Part shown: positions 1-8,411 of the stretch, piece by piece
Layout of the letters: the number at the start of each line of letters is the position of its first letter
Position numbering within the stretch: the stretch's first letter is position 1
NCBI RefSeq assembly: GCF_034479615.1
Contig: NZ_CP140255.1
Span: 372,001-436,000 of the forward strand
Direction of reading: 5' to 3'
DNA from: Vreelandella neptunia
GTDB lineage: Bacteria > Pseudomonadota > Gammaproteobacteria > Pseudomonadales > Halomonadaceae
DNA length: 64,000 nt
Program-made: the position numbers and the translations under genes
Notes under the pieces: generated by a model
The model's database searches: none
Told to the model about the DNA's origin: nothing
What the model saw: only the letters and a program-made list of their open reading frames with translations

Positions 1-1
1 T

Positions 2-481
2 TATGGGGTGAAAGGTTGGCTCAAGGTGTACTCCTACACTAGCCCAATGGACAGCATTCTTGAGTACCCGGAATGGTGGGTGCGCCAAGGTGAAACCCTG
101 AAGCGCATAAGCATTGTTCAGGGACGTCGGCAGGGCAAAGGACTTGTAGTGCAGCTTGAAGGGGTCGATGACCGTAGTGCGGCGGAAGCATTAGCCCAAA
201 CGGATATCTTGATGCCCAAAGAGTCGCTACCTGAGCTTTCCGACGATGAGTACTATTGGCATGAGCTTGAAGGCATGGCGGTCTTCACTCAGGCCGGCGA
301 GCGGCTAGGACGGGTAAGCTACCTGTTTGAAACCGGCGCCAACGATGTCATGGTGGTTCGCGGCGATTCAGACTCAATCGACAAGCGCGAGCGACTGCTG
401 CCATTTTTGCCAGACGACGTCATTATTGAAATCAGTTCCCAAGAGGGCCGTATGGTCGTCGACTGGGATCCTGAGTTTTGA
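2..481 (+). CDS. rimM: 16S rRNA processing protein RimM (5' truncated by window edge)
   Basis: Ribosome maturation factor that binds S19 and helps assemble the 30S head. The reading frame is open to the left edge, and the first visible residues (Y-G-V-K-G-W-L-K) are the usual RimM motif found a few residues after the true start, so only the extreme N terminus is missing. The GTG at 8 is an internal valine, not the start. The PRC-barrel half is recognisable from YYWHELEGM about 80 residues in, then from [17 protein letters not shown]. It overlaps trmD by a few bases, as in the usual rpsP-rimM-trmD-rplS operon; rpsP would lie just outside the window. Confidence 0.95.
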   Translation, partial: YGVKGWLKVYSYTSPMDSILEYPEWWVRQGETLKRISIVQGRRQGKGLVVQLEGVDDRSAAEALAQTDILMPKESLPELSDDEYYWHELEGMAVFTQAGERLGRVSYLFETGANDVMVVRGDSDSIDKRERLLPFLPDDVIIEISSQEGRMVVDWDPEF

Positions 482-489
482 CCAAACTT

Positions 490-1350
490 ATGAACAGTTT
501 GAGCAATGATGCATCAACCGACTCAGCTGAGTTGGATAGTGGCAACGCGCCGGAAACGGCGAGTGAAGTAGCAGTGCCTGCCATGTGGATTGGTGTTGTA
601 TCGTTGTTTCCCGAAATGTTTGACGCGCTAACGCAACAGGGCGTGGTCGGCAGAGCGGTAGAGAAACAGCGTATTGCACTGGAGTTTTGGAATCCGCGGG
701 ATTACGCCACTGACCGCCACCGCAGCGTCGATGACCGCCCCTATGGCGGTGGTCCAGGCATGTTGATGAAAGTCGACACCCTACGCGCAGCGATCTTTGC
801 TGCACGGGAACGGGCGCAGCAAGCCACCGGCTTAGTGCCGACGGTGATCTACCTTTCGCCCCAGGGGCGTAAGCTGGATCAGCAGGGCGTTCAAGCACTG
901 GCTTCCGCCGGGCCTTTAGTGGTCGTGGCAGGACGCTATGAAGGCATTGATGAACGCGTGGTGGAGAGTGACATCGATGAAGAGTGGTCGATTGGCGACT
1001 ATGTGTTGAGCGGCGGTGAGCTGCCAGCGATGGTGCTGATTGATGCAGCGGCAAGGCTGATTCCCGGTGTACTGGGTCATCAGGATTCCGCTGTCGAAGA
1101 CTCGTTTAATGACGGTCTGTTAGACTGCCCGCACTATACCCGTCCAGAAGTCATCGACGGGCGCCAAGTGCCGGATGTGCTGTTAAGCGGCAATCATGCA
1201 GCCATCAAGCGCTGGCGGTTAAAGCAGTCACTAGGCCGTACATGGCAGCGTCGTCCCGACCTGTTGGAAGGGCGGCCGTTAGATGCCGAACAGCGTAAGC
1301 TGTTGAACGAGTTTATCGAAGAACACGCTCTGTCAGCTAAAGCTGAGTAG
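490..1350 (+). CDS. trmD: tRNA (guanine-N1-)-methyltransferase TrmD
   Basis: Methylates G37 of tRNAs using S-adenosylmethionine and so prevents +1 frameshifting. The trefoil-knot SAM site is visible in [26 protein letters not shown] and [17 protein letters not shown], and the catalytic Asp lies in the [16 protein letters not shown] stretch. Start is uncertain: TTG at 478 (overlapping the rimM stop), ATG at 490, or ATG at 583, which begins the [13 protein letters not shown] sequence where most family members start. None has a clear Shine-Dalgarno site; 490 is a compromise that leaves about 31 extra polar, acidic residues in front of the fold. It sits between rimM and rplS as in the conserved operon. 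Confidence 0.93.
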   Translation: MNSLSNDASTDSAELDSGNAPETASEVAVPAMWIGVVSLFPEMFDALTQQGVVGRAVEKQRIALEFWNPRDYATDRHRSVDDRPYGGGPGMLMKVDTLRAAIFAARERAQQATGLVPTVIYLSPQGRKLDQQGVQALASAGPLVVVAGRYEGIDERVVESDIDEEWSIGDYVLSGGELPAMVLIDAAARLIPGVLGHQDSAVEDSFNDGLLDCPHYTRPEVIDGRQVPDVLLSGNHAAIKRWRLKQSLGRTWQRRPDLLEGRPLDAEQRKLLNEFIEEHALSAKAE

Positions 1351-1493
1351 GACAGAGCGGCGGTGCAGGGCGGGACATGCGCACCTGTGTCACCCATAAC
1401 GACTCCCGCGTAGCTCGTTTCGAGCGCCGGGATCACGGCATCCGCCACCCATGATTGAGCGGACAAGCCAACACGTTATTCAGGAGTATGATG

Positions 1494-1850
1494 ATGAGCA
1501 GCAAAAGCAAAGTGATCCAGGCGATCGAATCTGAGCAAATGGGCAAAGAAATTCCTCCCTTTGCCCCCGGCGACACCATTGTCGTTCAGGTAAAAGTAAA
1601 AGAAGGTACTCGCGAGCGTCTGCAGGCGTTTGAAGGTGTGGTCATCGGTAAGCGTAACCGTGGCCTGAACTCCGCTTTCACCGTGCGTAAAATTTCTCAC
1701 GGCGTTGGCGTTGAGCGTACCTTCCAGACCTACAGCCCGCTGGTTGACTCTATCGAAGTCAAGCGTCGCGGTGACGTGCGTCAAGCCAAGCTTTACTACC
1801 TGCGCGAGCGCAGTGGTCGTTCTGCACGTATCAAGGAAAAGCTGGCTTAA
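1494..1850 (+). CDS. rplS: 50S ribosomal protein L19
   Basis: L19 lies at the 30S-50S interface. The 118-residue product shows the family signatures [43 protein letters not shown] and [20 protein letters not shown]. Three ATG codons lie in tandem at 1488, 1491 and 1494. AGGAG at 1482-1486 is correctly spaced (7 nt) only from the third, which also gives the usual [10 protein letters not shown] terminus. It ends the rimM-trmD-rplS operon and is followed by two hairpins, the second a good intrinsic terminator. Confidence 0.95.
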   Translation: MSSKSKVIQAIESEQMGKEIPPFAPGDTIVVQVKVKEGTRERLQAFEGVVIGKRNRGLNSAFTVRKISHGVGVERTFQTYSPLVDSIEVKRRGDVRQAKLYYLRERSGRSARIKEKLA

Positions 1851-1865
1851 ACGCCACTGTTCCTC

Positions 1866-1899
1866 GGGCGCACGCTGTTCTCGAACAGGCGTCGCGCCC
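1866..1899 (+). other. Long imperfect hairpin after rplS
   Basis: Immediately after the rplS stop, GGGCGC-ACGC-TGTTC pairs with GAACA-GGCGT-CGCGCCC, giving about 15 base pairs with single-base bulges on each arm and a 2-nt loop. It has no T-run after it, so it does not look like a terminator by itself. It lies 8 nt upstream of a canonical terminator and could be an mRNA 3' stabiliser or a factor-binding site; that role is inference. Confidence 0.55.
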
Positions 1900-1908
1900 A
1901 GATACCAA

Positions 1909-1943
1909 GACCCCGTCACCGCTTTGCGGGGCGGGGTTTTGTT
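1909..1943 (+). terminator. Intrinsic terminator of the rimM-trmD-rplS operon
   Basis: ACCCCG (1910-1915) pairs with CGGGGT (1932-1937) around a 16-nt loop and is followed by TTTTGTTT. It separates the ribosomal operon from xerD. Confidence 0.75.
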
Positions 1944-1981
1944 TATGTCGCTCAATAAAAGCGGCGGGAGGTGACTAACGT

Positions 1982-2863
1982 ATGAGCGTTATCGATGCAT
2001 TTTTAGATGCTCTCTGGCTTGAGCAGGGCGCCAGCGATCATACGTTAGCCGCCTATCGGCGTGATTTAACCGCTTGGCAAACCCACTTGGAGAGCCTCGG
2101 CGAAGCCCTTTTGGCGCCGCCACCGGAGCGCCTCAGTGAATGGCTGGCCAGCCGCCGGGAGGAAGGCTATCAGTTGCGCAGTAATGCCCGGCTGCTGTCG
2201 ACGCTACGCAGCTTCTACCGCTGGGGGCGTTTGAACAACCAAGTGGAAAGCGACCCCCTCACCGATATCAAGCTGCCGCGGGTCATACCCGGCTTGCCCA
2301 ATACCTTGGAAGAGGAGGAAGTCGAGCGTCTGCTCTTGGCGCCGGATACCGAGACTCCTTTGGGGATCCGTGACCGTGCCATGCTGGAGCTGCTGTACGC
2401 CTGCGGCTTGCGGGTATCTGAATTGGTCGGGCTCACCGGCGATGCGGTCAATCTGCGCCAAAACGTGGTTAGGGTGCGCGGTAAAGGCGATAAAGACCGC
2501 CTGGTACCCATGGGTGAAGAGGCCGCAGATTGGCTGGCGCACTATATGCAGACCGCACGGCTGGCGCTTATGAGCGACCCCACACGCCCAGCGCTGTTTC
2601 CTGGGCGGGGCGACAAAGCCATGACCCGACAAACCTTTTGGCACCGGATTAAAGTGCATGCCATCACCGCAGGGATTACCCGGCCACTGTCTCCGCATAC
2701 GCTTCGCCATGCATTTGCCACCCATTTATTGAATCATGGGGCCAATTTGCGGGTCGTACAGCTGCTGCTGGGTCATAGCGACCTGTCGACGACCCAAATT
2801 TATACCCATGTAGCCCAGGCGCGCTTGGAAAGCCTACATGCTGAACATCACCCAAGAGGCTGA
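1982..2863 (+). CDS. xerD: Site-specific tyrosine recombinase XerD
   Basis: With XerC, resolves chromosome dimers at dif under FtsK control. The 293-residue protein has an N-terminal SAM-like core-binding domain (about 1-100) and a C-terminal catalytic domain with the full tyrosine-recombinase set: Arg144 in CGLRVSEL, a Lys in GKGDKDR (168-173), His239 and Arg242 in HTLRHAF, His265 in LLGHSDLSTTQIYTHV, and nucleophile Tyr274. A strong Shine-Dalgarno GGGAGGTGA lies 7 nt before the ATG. Only 4 bases separate it from dsbC, and xerD-dsbC-recJ linkage is known from E. coli, which supports XerD rather than XerC or an integrase. Confidence 0.93.
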   Translation: MSVIDAFLDALWLEQGASDHTLAAYRRDLTAWQTHLESLGEALLAPPPERLSEWLASRREEGYQLRSNARLLSTLRSFYRWGRLNNQVESDPLTDIKLPRVIPGLPNTLEEEEVERLLLAPDTETPLGIRDRAMLELLYACGLRVSELVGLTGDAVNLRQNVVRVRGKGDKDRLVPMGEEAADWLAHYMQTARLALMSDPTRPALFPGRGDKAMTRQTFWHRIKVHAITAGITRPLSPHTLRHAFATHLLNHGANLRVVQLLLGHSDLSTTQIYTHVAQARLESLHAEHHPRG

Positions 2864-2867
2864 ATTG

Positions 2868-3641
2868 ATGATGCGTCAACGCCGTTTTGTAGCACTACCT
2901 TTACTGACAACTTCCTCGATGCTGGCGTGTTTGCTAACTGCCAGCCTACTATCTTCCGCTGCACAGGCTGACGACGTGGGAGATCGTTTGGCTGAATCAC
3001 TGAGCGTCAATGGCCAGTCTATGCCCGTGAAAGCTGTCACCGAAACGCCTATGGATGGCGTTTATCACGTGCGGCTGGAGAGCGGCGAATCGTTCTACTC
3101 CAATGCAGACGGTAGCCACTTCCTGGTCGGCGACCTGTATGAAAATGCGCCCGACGGGTTGGTCAACTTAACCGAGCAAGAGCAGAACCAAGAGCGTGCC
3201 GATGCGCTGGCGGCAGTGCCTGAAAGTGAGTTAGTGATCTTCCGCGGTGCCGATGAGCCGAAAGCTACCATAACGGTGTTTACCGATCCCACATGTCCCT
3301 ACTGCGCGCGGTTACACGACACCATTCCGGAGTTGAATGAACGCGGCATTGCCGTTCACTATATGGCGTTTCCCCGCGCGGGCATGGCCAGCCAAGCTGC
3401 CACCACGCTGCAGCAGGTTTGGTGCTCGGATAATCGCAGCGAAGCGATGACACAAGCCAAAGAAGGCAAGAGCATTTCCAGCGCAGCAGACTGCGACAAT
3501 CCGGTGGCGGGGCAGTATGATCTGGGTAAGGCGCTGGGCGTACAGGGCACACCCGCGATTATTTTGCCCAACGGGCAGCTAGTGCCGGGTTTTGTGCCCC
3601 CCGAGCGACTCTCCGCCATGTTAGGCTTGGAAAACGGCTGA
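2868..3641 (+). CDS. dsbC: Periplasmic thiol:disulfide interchange protein DsbC
   Basis: Disulfide isomerase that reshuffles wrong disulfides in periplasmic proteins. The start at 2868 follows AAGAGG by 8 nt and yields a clear signal peptide, MMRQRR then a hydrophobic run ending at AQA (about residue 34). The dimerisation domain precedes a thioredoxin fold with CPYC at 143-146 and the cis-Pro loop GVQGTPAIIL. A second Cys pair in VWCSD and SAADCDNP matches the structural disulfide of DsbC. The open frame extends upstream to 2838 inside xerD, but that start has no ribosome site and would spoil the signal peptide. Probably cotranscribed with xerD. Confidence 0.93.
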   Translation: MMRQRRFVALPLLTTSSMLACLLTASLLSSAAQADDVGDRLAESLSVNGQSMPVKAVTETPMDGVYHVRLESGESFYSNADGSHFLVGDLYENAPDGLVNLTEQEQNQERADALAAVPESELVIFRGADEPKATITVFTDPTCPYCARLHDTIPELNERGIAVHYMAFPRAGMASQAATTLQQVWCSDNRSEAMTQAKEGKSISSAADCDNPVAGQYDLGKALGVQGTPAIILPNGQLVPGFVPPERLSAMLGLENG

Positions 3642-3716
3642 ATCAAAGCACTGGAACAAAGAACGGAAACAAAGAAGAGTGCCGCGTAAATTAGACGGCG
3701 CACAACGCTGAGATAC

Positions 3717-3764
3717 TGTCTTGAAGAGCGCTTTTAAAACCGCCTTTAAGACTGAATTTAAGAC
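3717..3764. repeat. Degenerate 12-bp tandem repeat, four units
   Basis: The spacer before hom reads as four consecutive 12-mers at 3717, 3729, 3741 and 3753 that share the core CTTNAAGAC (for example CGCCTTTAAGAC then TGAATTTAAGAC). It lies 38 bp before the hom start, and no protein-coding use is apparent. Confidence 0.55.
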
Positions 3765-3802
3765 TAGCACCACCAGGTGCACGACACGAAAGGGGAAGTA
3801 TT

Positions 3803-5119
3803 TTGAAACCGGTAAGAGTAGGTATTTGTGGTCTAGGCACTGTCGGTGGCGGCACCTTTAACGTATTGACTCGCAACGCTGATGATATTGCGCGTCGTGC
3901 CGGCCGTCCTATTGTGATTGAGCAGGTTGCTCACCGCAGTATTCATCCTGACTGCGATATTACCGGCATCAACGCTACCACTGATGTGTTCGAAGTTGCG
4001 ACCAATCCCAATGTGGATGTCCTGGTGGAGCTCATTGGCGGTTACGATATCGCCCGCGAGCTGGTGCTCACCGCCATTGAAAACGGCAAGCACGTGGTTA
4101 CCGCCAACAAGGCGCTGATTGCCGTTCACGGTAATGAAATTTTCAGGGCCGCTCACGAGAAAGGCGTGATCGTAGCCTTCGAAGCGGCGGTCGCTGGCGG
4201 CATCCCTGTCATCAAGTCGCTACGCGAAGGTCTGGGCGCCAACCGTATCGAATGGGTAGCGGGCATTATCAACGGTACCGGCAACTACATCCTTACCCAT
4301 ATGCGCGATGAGGGCCGGGCGTTTGAAGACGTGCTCGCGGAAGCCCAGGCGCTAGGCTACGCCGAATCTGACCCCACCTTTGATGTGGAAGGCATCGACG
4401 CCGCGCATAAACTGACGATTTTGGCCTCGATTGCCTACGGCGTACCGCTGCAGTTCGAGAAAGCCTTCACCGAAGGCATTTCACGGATCACCGCCGAAGA
4501 TGTTGAGCAAGCCGACAACCTCGGTTACGTGATCAAGCATTTAGGTATCTCCAAGCGCACCGACCAAGGCCTGGAGTTGCGGGTGCATCCCACCTTGATT
4601 CCCAAAGAGCGCCTGCTAGCCAGTGTCCATGGGGTTAAAAACGCTATTGCGGTGATGGGCGATGCGGTTGGGCCCACGCTTTATTATGGCGCAGGTGCGG
4701 GTGCCGAGCCCACCGCGTCAGCGGTGGTAGCTGATCTGCTCGACGTTGCCCGTGATATCTCCACCGAGCACCGCTACCGGGTGCCATACCTGGCCTTCAG
4801 TGGTATCGACGAAGACGTCAGCCAACTGCCCATCATGCCGATGGAAGACATCACCACGGCCTACTATCTGCGCCTGCTGGCGGTGGACCGCCCCGGCGTG
4901 TTGGCGCGGGTGGCCACGATTCTATCTGAGCAGGGCATCTCGATTGAAGCGCTGATCCAGAAAGAGGCCACCGAAGGCGAACTGGTGCCAATCATTCTGC
5001 TCACGCATCGCACCAAAGAGAAGCAGATGAACGCAGCGATTCGCGAAATCGAATCCATGGCCGATATTGCGGGCCCCGTCACGCGTATTCGCGTGGAAAG
5101 CTTGAGCGAAGGGGAGTAA
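3803..5119 (+). CDS. hom: Homoserine dehydrogenase
   Basis: Reduces aspartate semialdehyde to homoserine with NAD(P)H, the branch point to threonine and methionine. The 438-residue protein has an N-terminal Rossmann motif GICGLGTVGGG (8-18), the catalytic domain with VTANKALIA, IEWVAGIINGTGNYIL and AHKLTILASIAYG, and a C-terminal ACT domain (from about residue 352, YYLRLLAVDRPGVLARVA), typical of threonine-feedback-regulated monofunctional enzymes. The start is TTG at 3803 preceded by AGGGGAAG. thrC follows after 6 bases. No aspartokinase is fused to it, unlike E. coli ThrA/MetL. Confidence 0.95.
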   Translation: MKPVRVGICGLGTVGGGTFNVLTRNADDIARRAGRPIVIEQVAHRSIHPDCDITGINATTDVFEVATNPNVDVLVELIGGYDIARELVLTAIENGKHVVTANKALIAVHGNEIFRAAHEKGVIVAFEAAVAGGIPVIKSLREGLGANRIEWVAGIINGTGNYILTHMRDEGRAFEDVLAEAQALGYAESDPTFDVEGIDAAHKLTILASIAYGVPLQFEKAFTEGISRITAEDVEQADNLGYVIKHLGISKRTDQGLELRVHPTLIPKERLLASVHGVKNAIAVMGDAVGPTLYYGAGAGAEPTASAVVADLLDVARDISTEHRYRVPYLAFSGIDEDVSQLPIMPMEDITTAYYLRLLAVDRPGVLARVATILSEQGISIEALIQKEATEGELVPIILLTHRTKEKQMNAAIREIESMADIAGPVTRIRVESLSEGE

Positions 5120-5125
5120 GCCTAG

Positions 5126-6514
5126 ATGCGCTATATCAGCACGCGCGGGCAGGCGCCCGCGCTCTCCTTTGAAGAAGTAGTGCTCACCGGTATGGCCAGC
5201 GACGGCGGCCTCTATGTGCCGGAAACACTGCCTGAGTTCTCCCGGGAAGAGCTGGCCGACATGGCCGGGCTCTCCTACGCGGAAATCGCCTTTCGGGTGA
5301 TGAAGCCGTTTGTGAACGGTGAGATCGACGATGCGACCTTCCGCAACATCGTGACCGAGGCCTATGCGACCTTTAATCACGACGCCGTGCTGCCGCTCAA
5401 ACAGCTGGATGCCAATCACTTCCTGCTTGAGCAGTTCCACGGCCCGACGCTGGCGTTTAAAGATGTAGCGCTACAGCTGCTCGGCCGCCTGCTCGACCAC
5501 TTCCTGAAAAAGCGCGGCGAGCGTGCGGTGATCATGGGCGCGACCTCTGGCGATACCGGCTCGGCGGCGATTGAAGGCTGTCGCCACTGTGACAACCTGG
5601 ATATCTTTATCCTGCACCCGCACAACCGGGTCTCGGAAGTACAGCGCCGCCAAATGACCTCGGTATTGGCCAACAATGTCTTCAATCTTGCCATTGAGGG
5701 TAATTTTGACGACGCCCAGGCGATGGTCAAAGCCAGCTTTGCTGATCAGTCGTTCCTCAACGGTACTCGCTTGGTGGCGGTGAACTCGATCAACTGGGCG
5801 CGCATTATGGCGCAGATCGTTTACTACATTGCCTCCGGCGTTGCCCTGGGCGCGCCGCACCGTGAAGTGAGCTTCTGCGTGCCGTCGGCTAACTTCGGCA
5901 ACGTGTTTGCCGGCTATATGGCCTACAAAATGGGTCTGCCGGTGAAGCAGTTCATCATCGCTACCAACGCCAACGATATTCTGCATCGTACGCTGACCGC
6001 CAACGACTTCTCCAAAAAAGAGCTGGCGGCGACGCTGGCTCCATCGATGGATATCGTGGTGTCGTCTAACTTTGAGCGCCTGCTGTTTGACGCCTACGAT
6101 CGCGATGGCTTGGCCGTGGCGGCGCTGCTTGAGCGCTTCCAGCAGGAACCCACGGCCTTGGCCGATGCGCCGCTGGCCAAGCTGCGCGAGAAGTTCTCCA
6201 GCTACAGCGTGGACGATGCGACGATTCTGGAAGTGATTCGCGACGCCCATAAACGCACCGGTGAGATGCTAGATCCGCATACCGCTACCGGCTATCGCGC
6301 CGCCGAGCGGGCCCGGGCAGATCAGTCAACGCCGATGATTACCCTTGCCACTGCGCACCCGGCTAAATTTGCCGAGGCCGTAGTGAAAGCGGGCTTCCTG
6401 GGCGTGCCACTGCCGCCGCATATGGAAGACCTGATTGAGCGCGAAGAGCGCTATACGGTACTCCCTGCGGAACTTGCCGCCGTGCAGCAGTTCGTTGCGG
6501 AAAACCGGCGTTAA
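5126..6514 (+). CDS. thrC: Threonine synthase
   Basis: PLP enzyme converting O-phosphohomoserine to threonine. The 462-residue length and start MRYISTRGQAPALSFEEVVLTGMASDGGLYVP are typical of the long bacterial/fungal class. The PLP lysine is Lys112 in GPTLAFKDVALQLLG, and the phosphate-binding loop is in MGATSGDTGSAAIEG. Its ribosome site overlaps the end of hom (AGGGGAG), implying coupled expression. No homoserine kinase (thrB) lies between hom and thrC, so that step must be encoded elsewhere, as in pseudomonads. Confidence 0.95.
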   Translation: MRYISTRGQAPALSFEEVVLTGMASDGGLYVPETLPEFSREELADMAGLSYAEIAFRVMKPFVNGEIDDATFRNIVTEAYATFNHDAVLPLKQLDANHFLLEQFHGPTLAFKDVALQLLGRLLDHFLKKRGERAVIMGATSGDTGSAAIEGCRHCDNLDIFILHPHNRVSEVQRRQMTSVLANNVFNLAIEGNFDDAQAMVKASFADQSFLNGTRLVAVNSINWARIMAQIVYYIASGVALGAPHREVSFCVPSANFGNVFAGYMAYKMGLPVKQFIIATNANDILHRTLTANDFSKKELAATLAPSMDIVVSSNFERLLFDAYDRDGLAVAALLERFQQEPTALADAPLAKLREKFSSYSVDDATILEVIRDAHKRTGEMLDPHTATGYRAAERARADQSTPMITLATAHPAKFAEAVVKAGFLGVPLPPHMEDLIEREERYTVLPAELAAVQQFVAENRR

Positions 6515-6521
6515 CGAATTA

Positions 6522-8333
6522 ATGACCTCAGTGACTGATTTACCCCATCGCACGCTGTCGTCTAGCAAGAGCGAGCCACGCTTAGAGCCTCGTCCAGTGG
6601 ACGAGGCGCTCTATGCCCGTGCCCAGGCGGAGGGGCTAAGCGAACTGCAGGCGCGTTTGCTGGCCTCGCGCTTACCGGGCTACAGTGGTGAGTTGCTACC
6701 GTTAATCGCACCTAGCCTGCGTTATTTGGCCCACCCGGAGAAACTGGCTGACGGTCGCCGCGCCGCTGAGCGCATCGCTCAGGCAGTGGCAGAGGGTGAG
6801 GCTATCGGCATTCTCACCGACTACGATGTGGATGGCATTACCTCCCATGTGGTGATCCGGCGCACGCTGGTGGAGCTGTTTGGAGTCCCGGAAGGCAAGC
6901 TGCACAGCCTGATTGGCCATCGGATTCATGATGGCTACGGGATTAGCCTGCCGCTGGTAGAGCGCACCTTGGCGCAAAAGCCGTTTCCCACCTTGGTGAT
7001 TACCGCCGATTGCGGCAGTTCCGATGAGCCGCGTATCGCACGTTTAAAAGCGGCGGGTATCGACGTGGTGGTCAGTGACCACCACGCTCTGCCCGTTGAA
7101 GGGCCTCCAAAGTCGGCATTCGCCTGTGTTAACCCTACCCGTGATGACTGTGAGTATCCCGACAAAACCATTGCCGGCTGTATGGTGGCGTGGCTATTGA
7201 TGTCACTCGCCCGCGGCGTGCTGATTGAGTGGGGGGCGCTATCAGAGTCGACGCCCAAGCTGTCGCCCTGGCTCTCCTACGTAGCTTTGGGCACCGTGGC
7301 TGACTGTGTCTCCCTGGGCGGCAGCCCCGCCAACCGCGCGGTGGTCAATCAAGGGTTAAAACTGATCAATCGTATGGATGCGGCGTGCTGGCGGGCGATG
7401 GCCACGCGCTTAGGCGCTGACAGCGTGCCGTTTAACGCCGAGACGTTAGCGTTTCAGATGGGGCCGCGCATCAATGCCCGCTCGCGGCTGGACGACCCCT
7501 ACGCGGCGCTGCACTTTATGCTGGCCGAGAACGATGGGGTCGCCAATCGTCAGCTCGACGTGCTGGATCAGGATAACCAGTCCCGCAAAGCGATTGAGGC
7601 CGATATGGCCGCCGAGGCGCGCACTCTTGCTACGGCAGCGCTTGACGCCGATGAGGCCGCCGTGGTGGTGCTGTTGGAAGACGGGCACCCTGGCGTACAG
7701 GGTATCGTCGCCTCGCGATTGGTGCAGGCCTACGGGCGCCCGGCGCTGGTGCTAACACAAGCCTCGGCACCGGGCATGCTAACCGGCTCCGGCCGCTCGA
7801 TTGATGGGCTGCACCTGCGTGATGCCCTACAGCGTACCTTTGAGCTTGCTCCCCAGGCGTTACCGCGCTTTGGCGGCCACAGTGGCGCAGCAGGGGTGGG
7901 CGTGCCCAGGGATCAGCTTGACGCCTTTAAAGCGGCTTTCCTGCAGGCAGTGGGTGAGCAGTTAGAGGGACGAACGCTCTATCCGCGCCTATGGACGGAT
8001 GGTGAGCTTTCTACGGCGCAGCTTTCCCTGACCACCTTGCAAGAGATCGAAACGCTCGGCCCCTACGGACGGGAATTCGATCCGCCGCTGTTTGAAGGCC
8101 GCTTTATTGTCGAGGCGCTGCGCCCGGTGGGTGCCGACGGCGCACACCTGATGCTGGAGCTTTCCACTGGCCCTGTGACCTGCAAAGCGATTTGGTTTCG
8201 CGCCTTAACGCCGGGAGAACTACCTGGGTTTAACGTGGGCGATACGCTGCACTGTGCTTACAAGCTTAACCGCAACCGCTGGCGCGGCCGCGAGACGCTG
8301 CAGTTGATGGTCGAACACGCCAGCCCTTGTTGA
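6522..8333 (+). CDS. recJ: RecJ-like single-stranded-DNA exonuclease (DHH/DHHA1 family)
   Basis: Probable 5'-3' ssDNA exonuclease for recombination and mismatch repair. The 603-residue protein shows DHH-family metal motifs DYDVDG (100-105), TADCGSSD (Asp163) and VSDHH (186-188), then GPRINARSRLDDP, GHPGVQGIVASRL, GSGRSIDGLHLRDAL and the DHHA1 motif GGHSGAAGVG, with an OB-like C terminus. Several motifs differ from E. coli-type RecJ (DYDVDG for DFDADG, GPRINARSR for GPRLNAAGR, GGHSGAAG for GGHAMAAG), so this is a divergent branch. The ATG at 6522 has no evident Shine-Dalgarno. Order xerD-dsbC-...-recJ-...-prfB-lysS parallels E. coli and supports the name. Confidence 0.8.
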   Translation: MTSVTDLPHRTLSSSKSEPRLEPRPVDEALYARAQAEGLSELQARLLASRLPGYSGELLPLIAPSLRYLAHPEKLADGRRAAERIAQAVAEGEAIGILTDYDVDGITSHVVIRRTLVELFGVPEGKLHSLIGHRIHDGYGISLPLVERTLAQKPFPTLVITADCGSSDEPRIARLKAAGIDVVVSDHHALPVEGPPKSAFACVNPTRDDCEYPDKTIAGCMVAWLLMSLARGVLIEWGALSESTPKLSPWLSYVALGTVADCVSLGGSPANRAVVNQGLKLINRMDAACWRAMATRLGADSVPFNAETLAFQMGPRINARSRLDDPYAALHFMLAENDGVANRQLDVLDQDNQSRKAIEADMAAEARTLATAALDADEAAVVVLLEDGHPGVQGIVASRLVQAYGRPALVLTQASAPGMLTGSGRSIDGLHLRDALQRTFELAPQALPRFGGHSGAAGVGVPRDQLDAFKAAFLQAVGEQLEGRTLYPRLWTDGELSTAQLSLTTLQEIETLGPYGREFDPPLFEGRFIVEALRPVGADGAHLMLELSTGPVTCKAIWFRALTPGELPGFNVGDTLHCAYKLNRNRWRGRETLQLMVEHASPC

Positions 8334-8334
8334 T

Positions 8335-8395
8335 GTGTTCCTAATGATGCCGATCGGCACATTACCCTAGCAGTGCTGTGGTAAAATTAGGACAC
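8335..8395. repeat. Nested inverted repeats in the recJ-Rpn spacer
   Basis: An outer pair, GTGTTCCTAAT (8335-8345) and ATTAGGACAC (8386-8395), brackets an inner near-palindrome at 8343-8363 whose core TGCCGATCGGCA is a perfect 12-bp palindrome. The segment begins one base after the recJ stop and ends before the ribosome site of the next gene. It could be an operator or the edge of an insertion; no T-run follows. Confidence 0.45.
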
Positions 8396-8411
8396 GTAGA
8401 TAGGAGCGTGC

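Noticed and set aside
2204..2725. 173-residue minus-strand frame inside xerD
   Set aside because: Shadow frame of a gene with a complete catalytic motif set.
3642..3802. Threonine leader-peptide attenuator before hom
   Set aside because: No short frame rich in Thr/Ile codons and no terminator hairpin were found.
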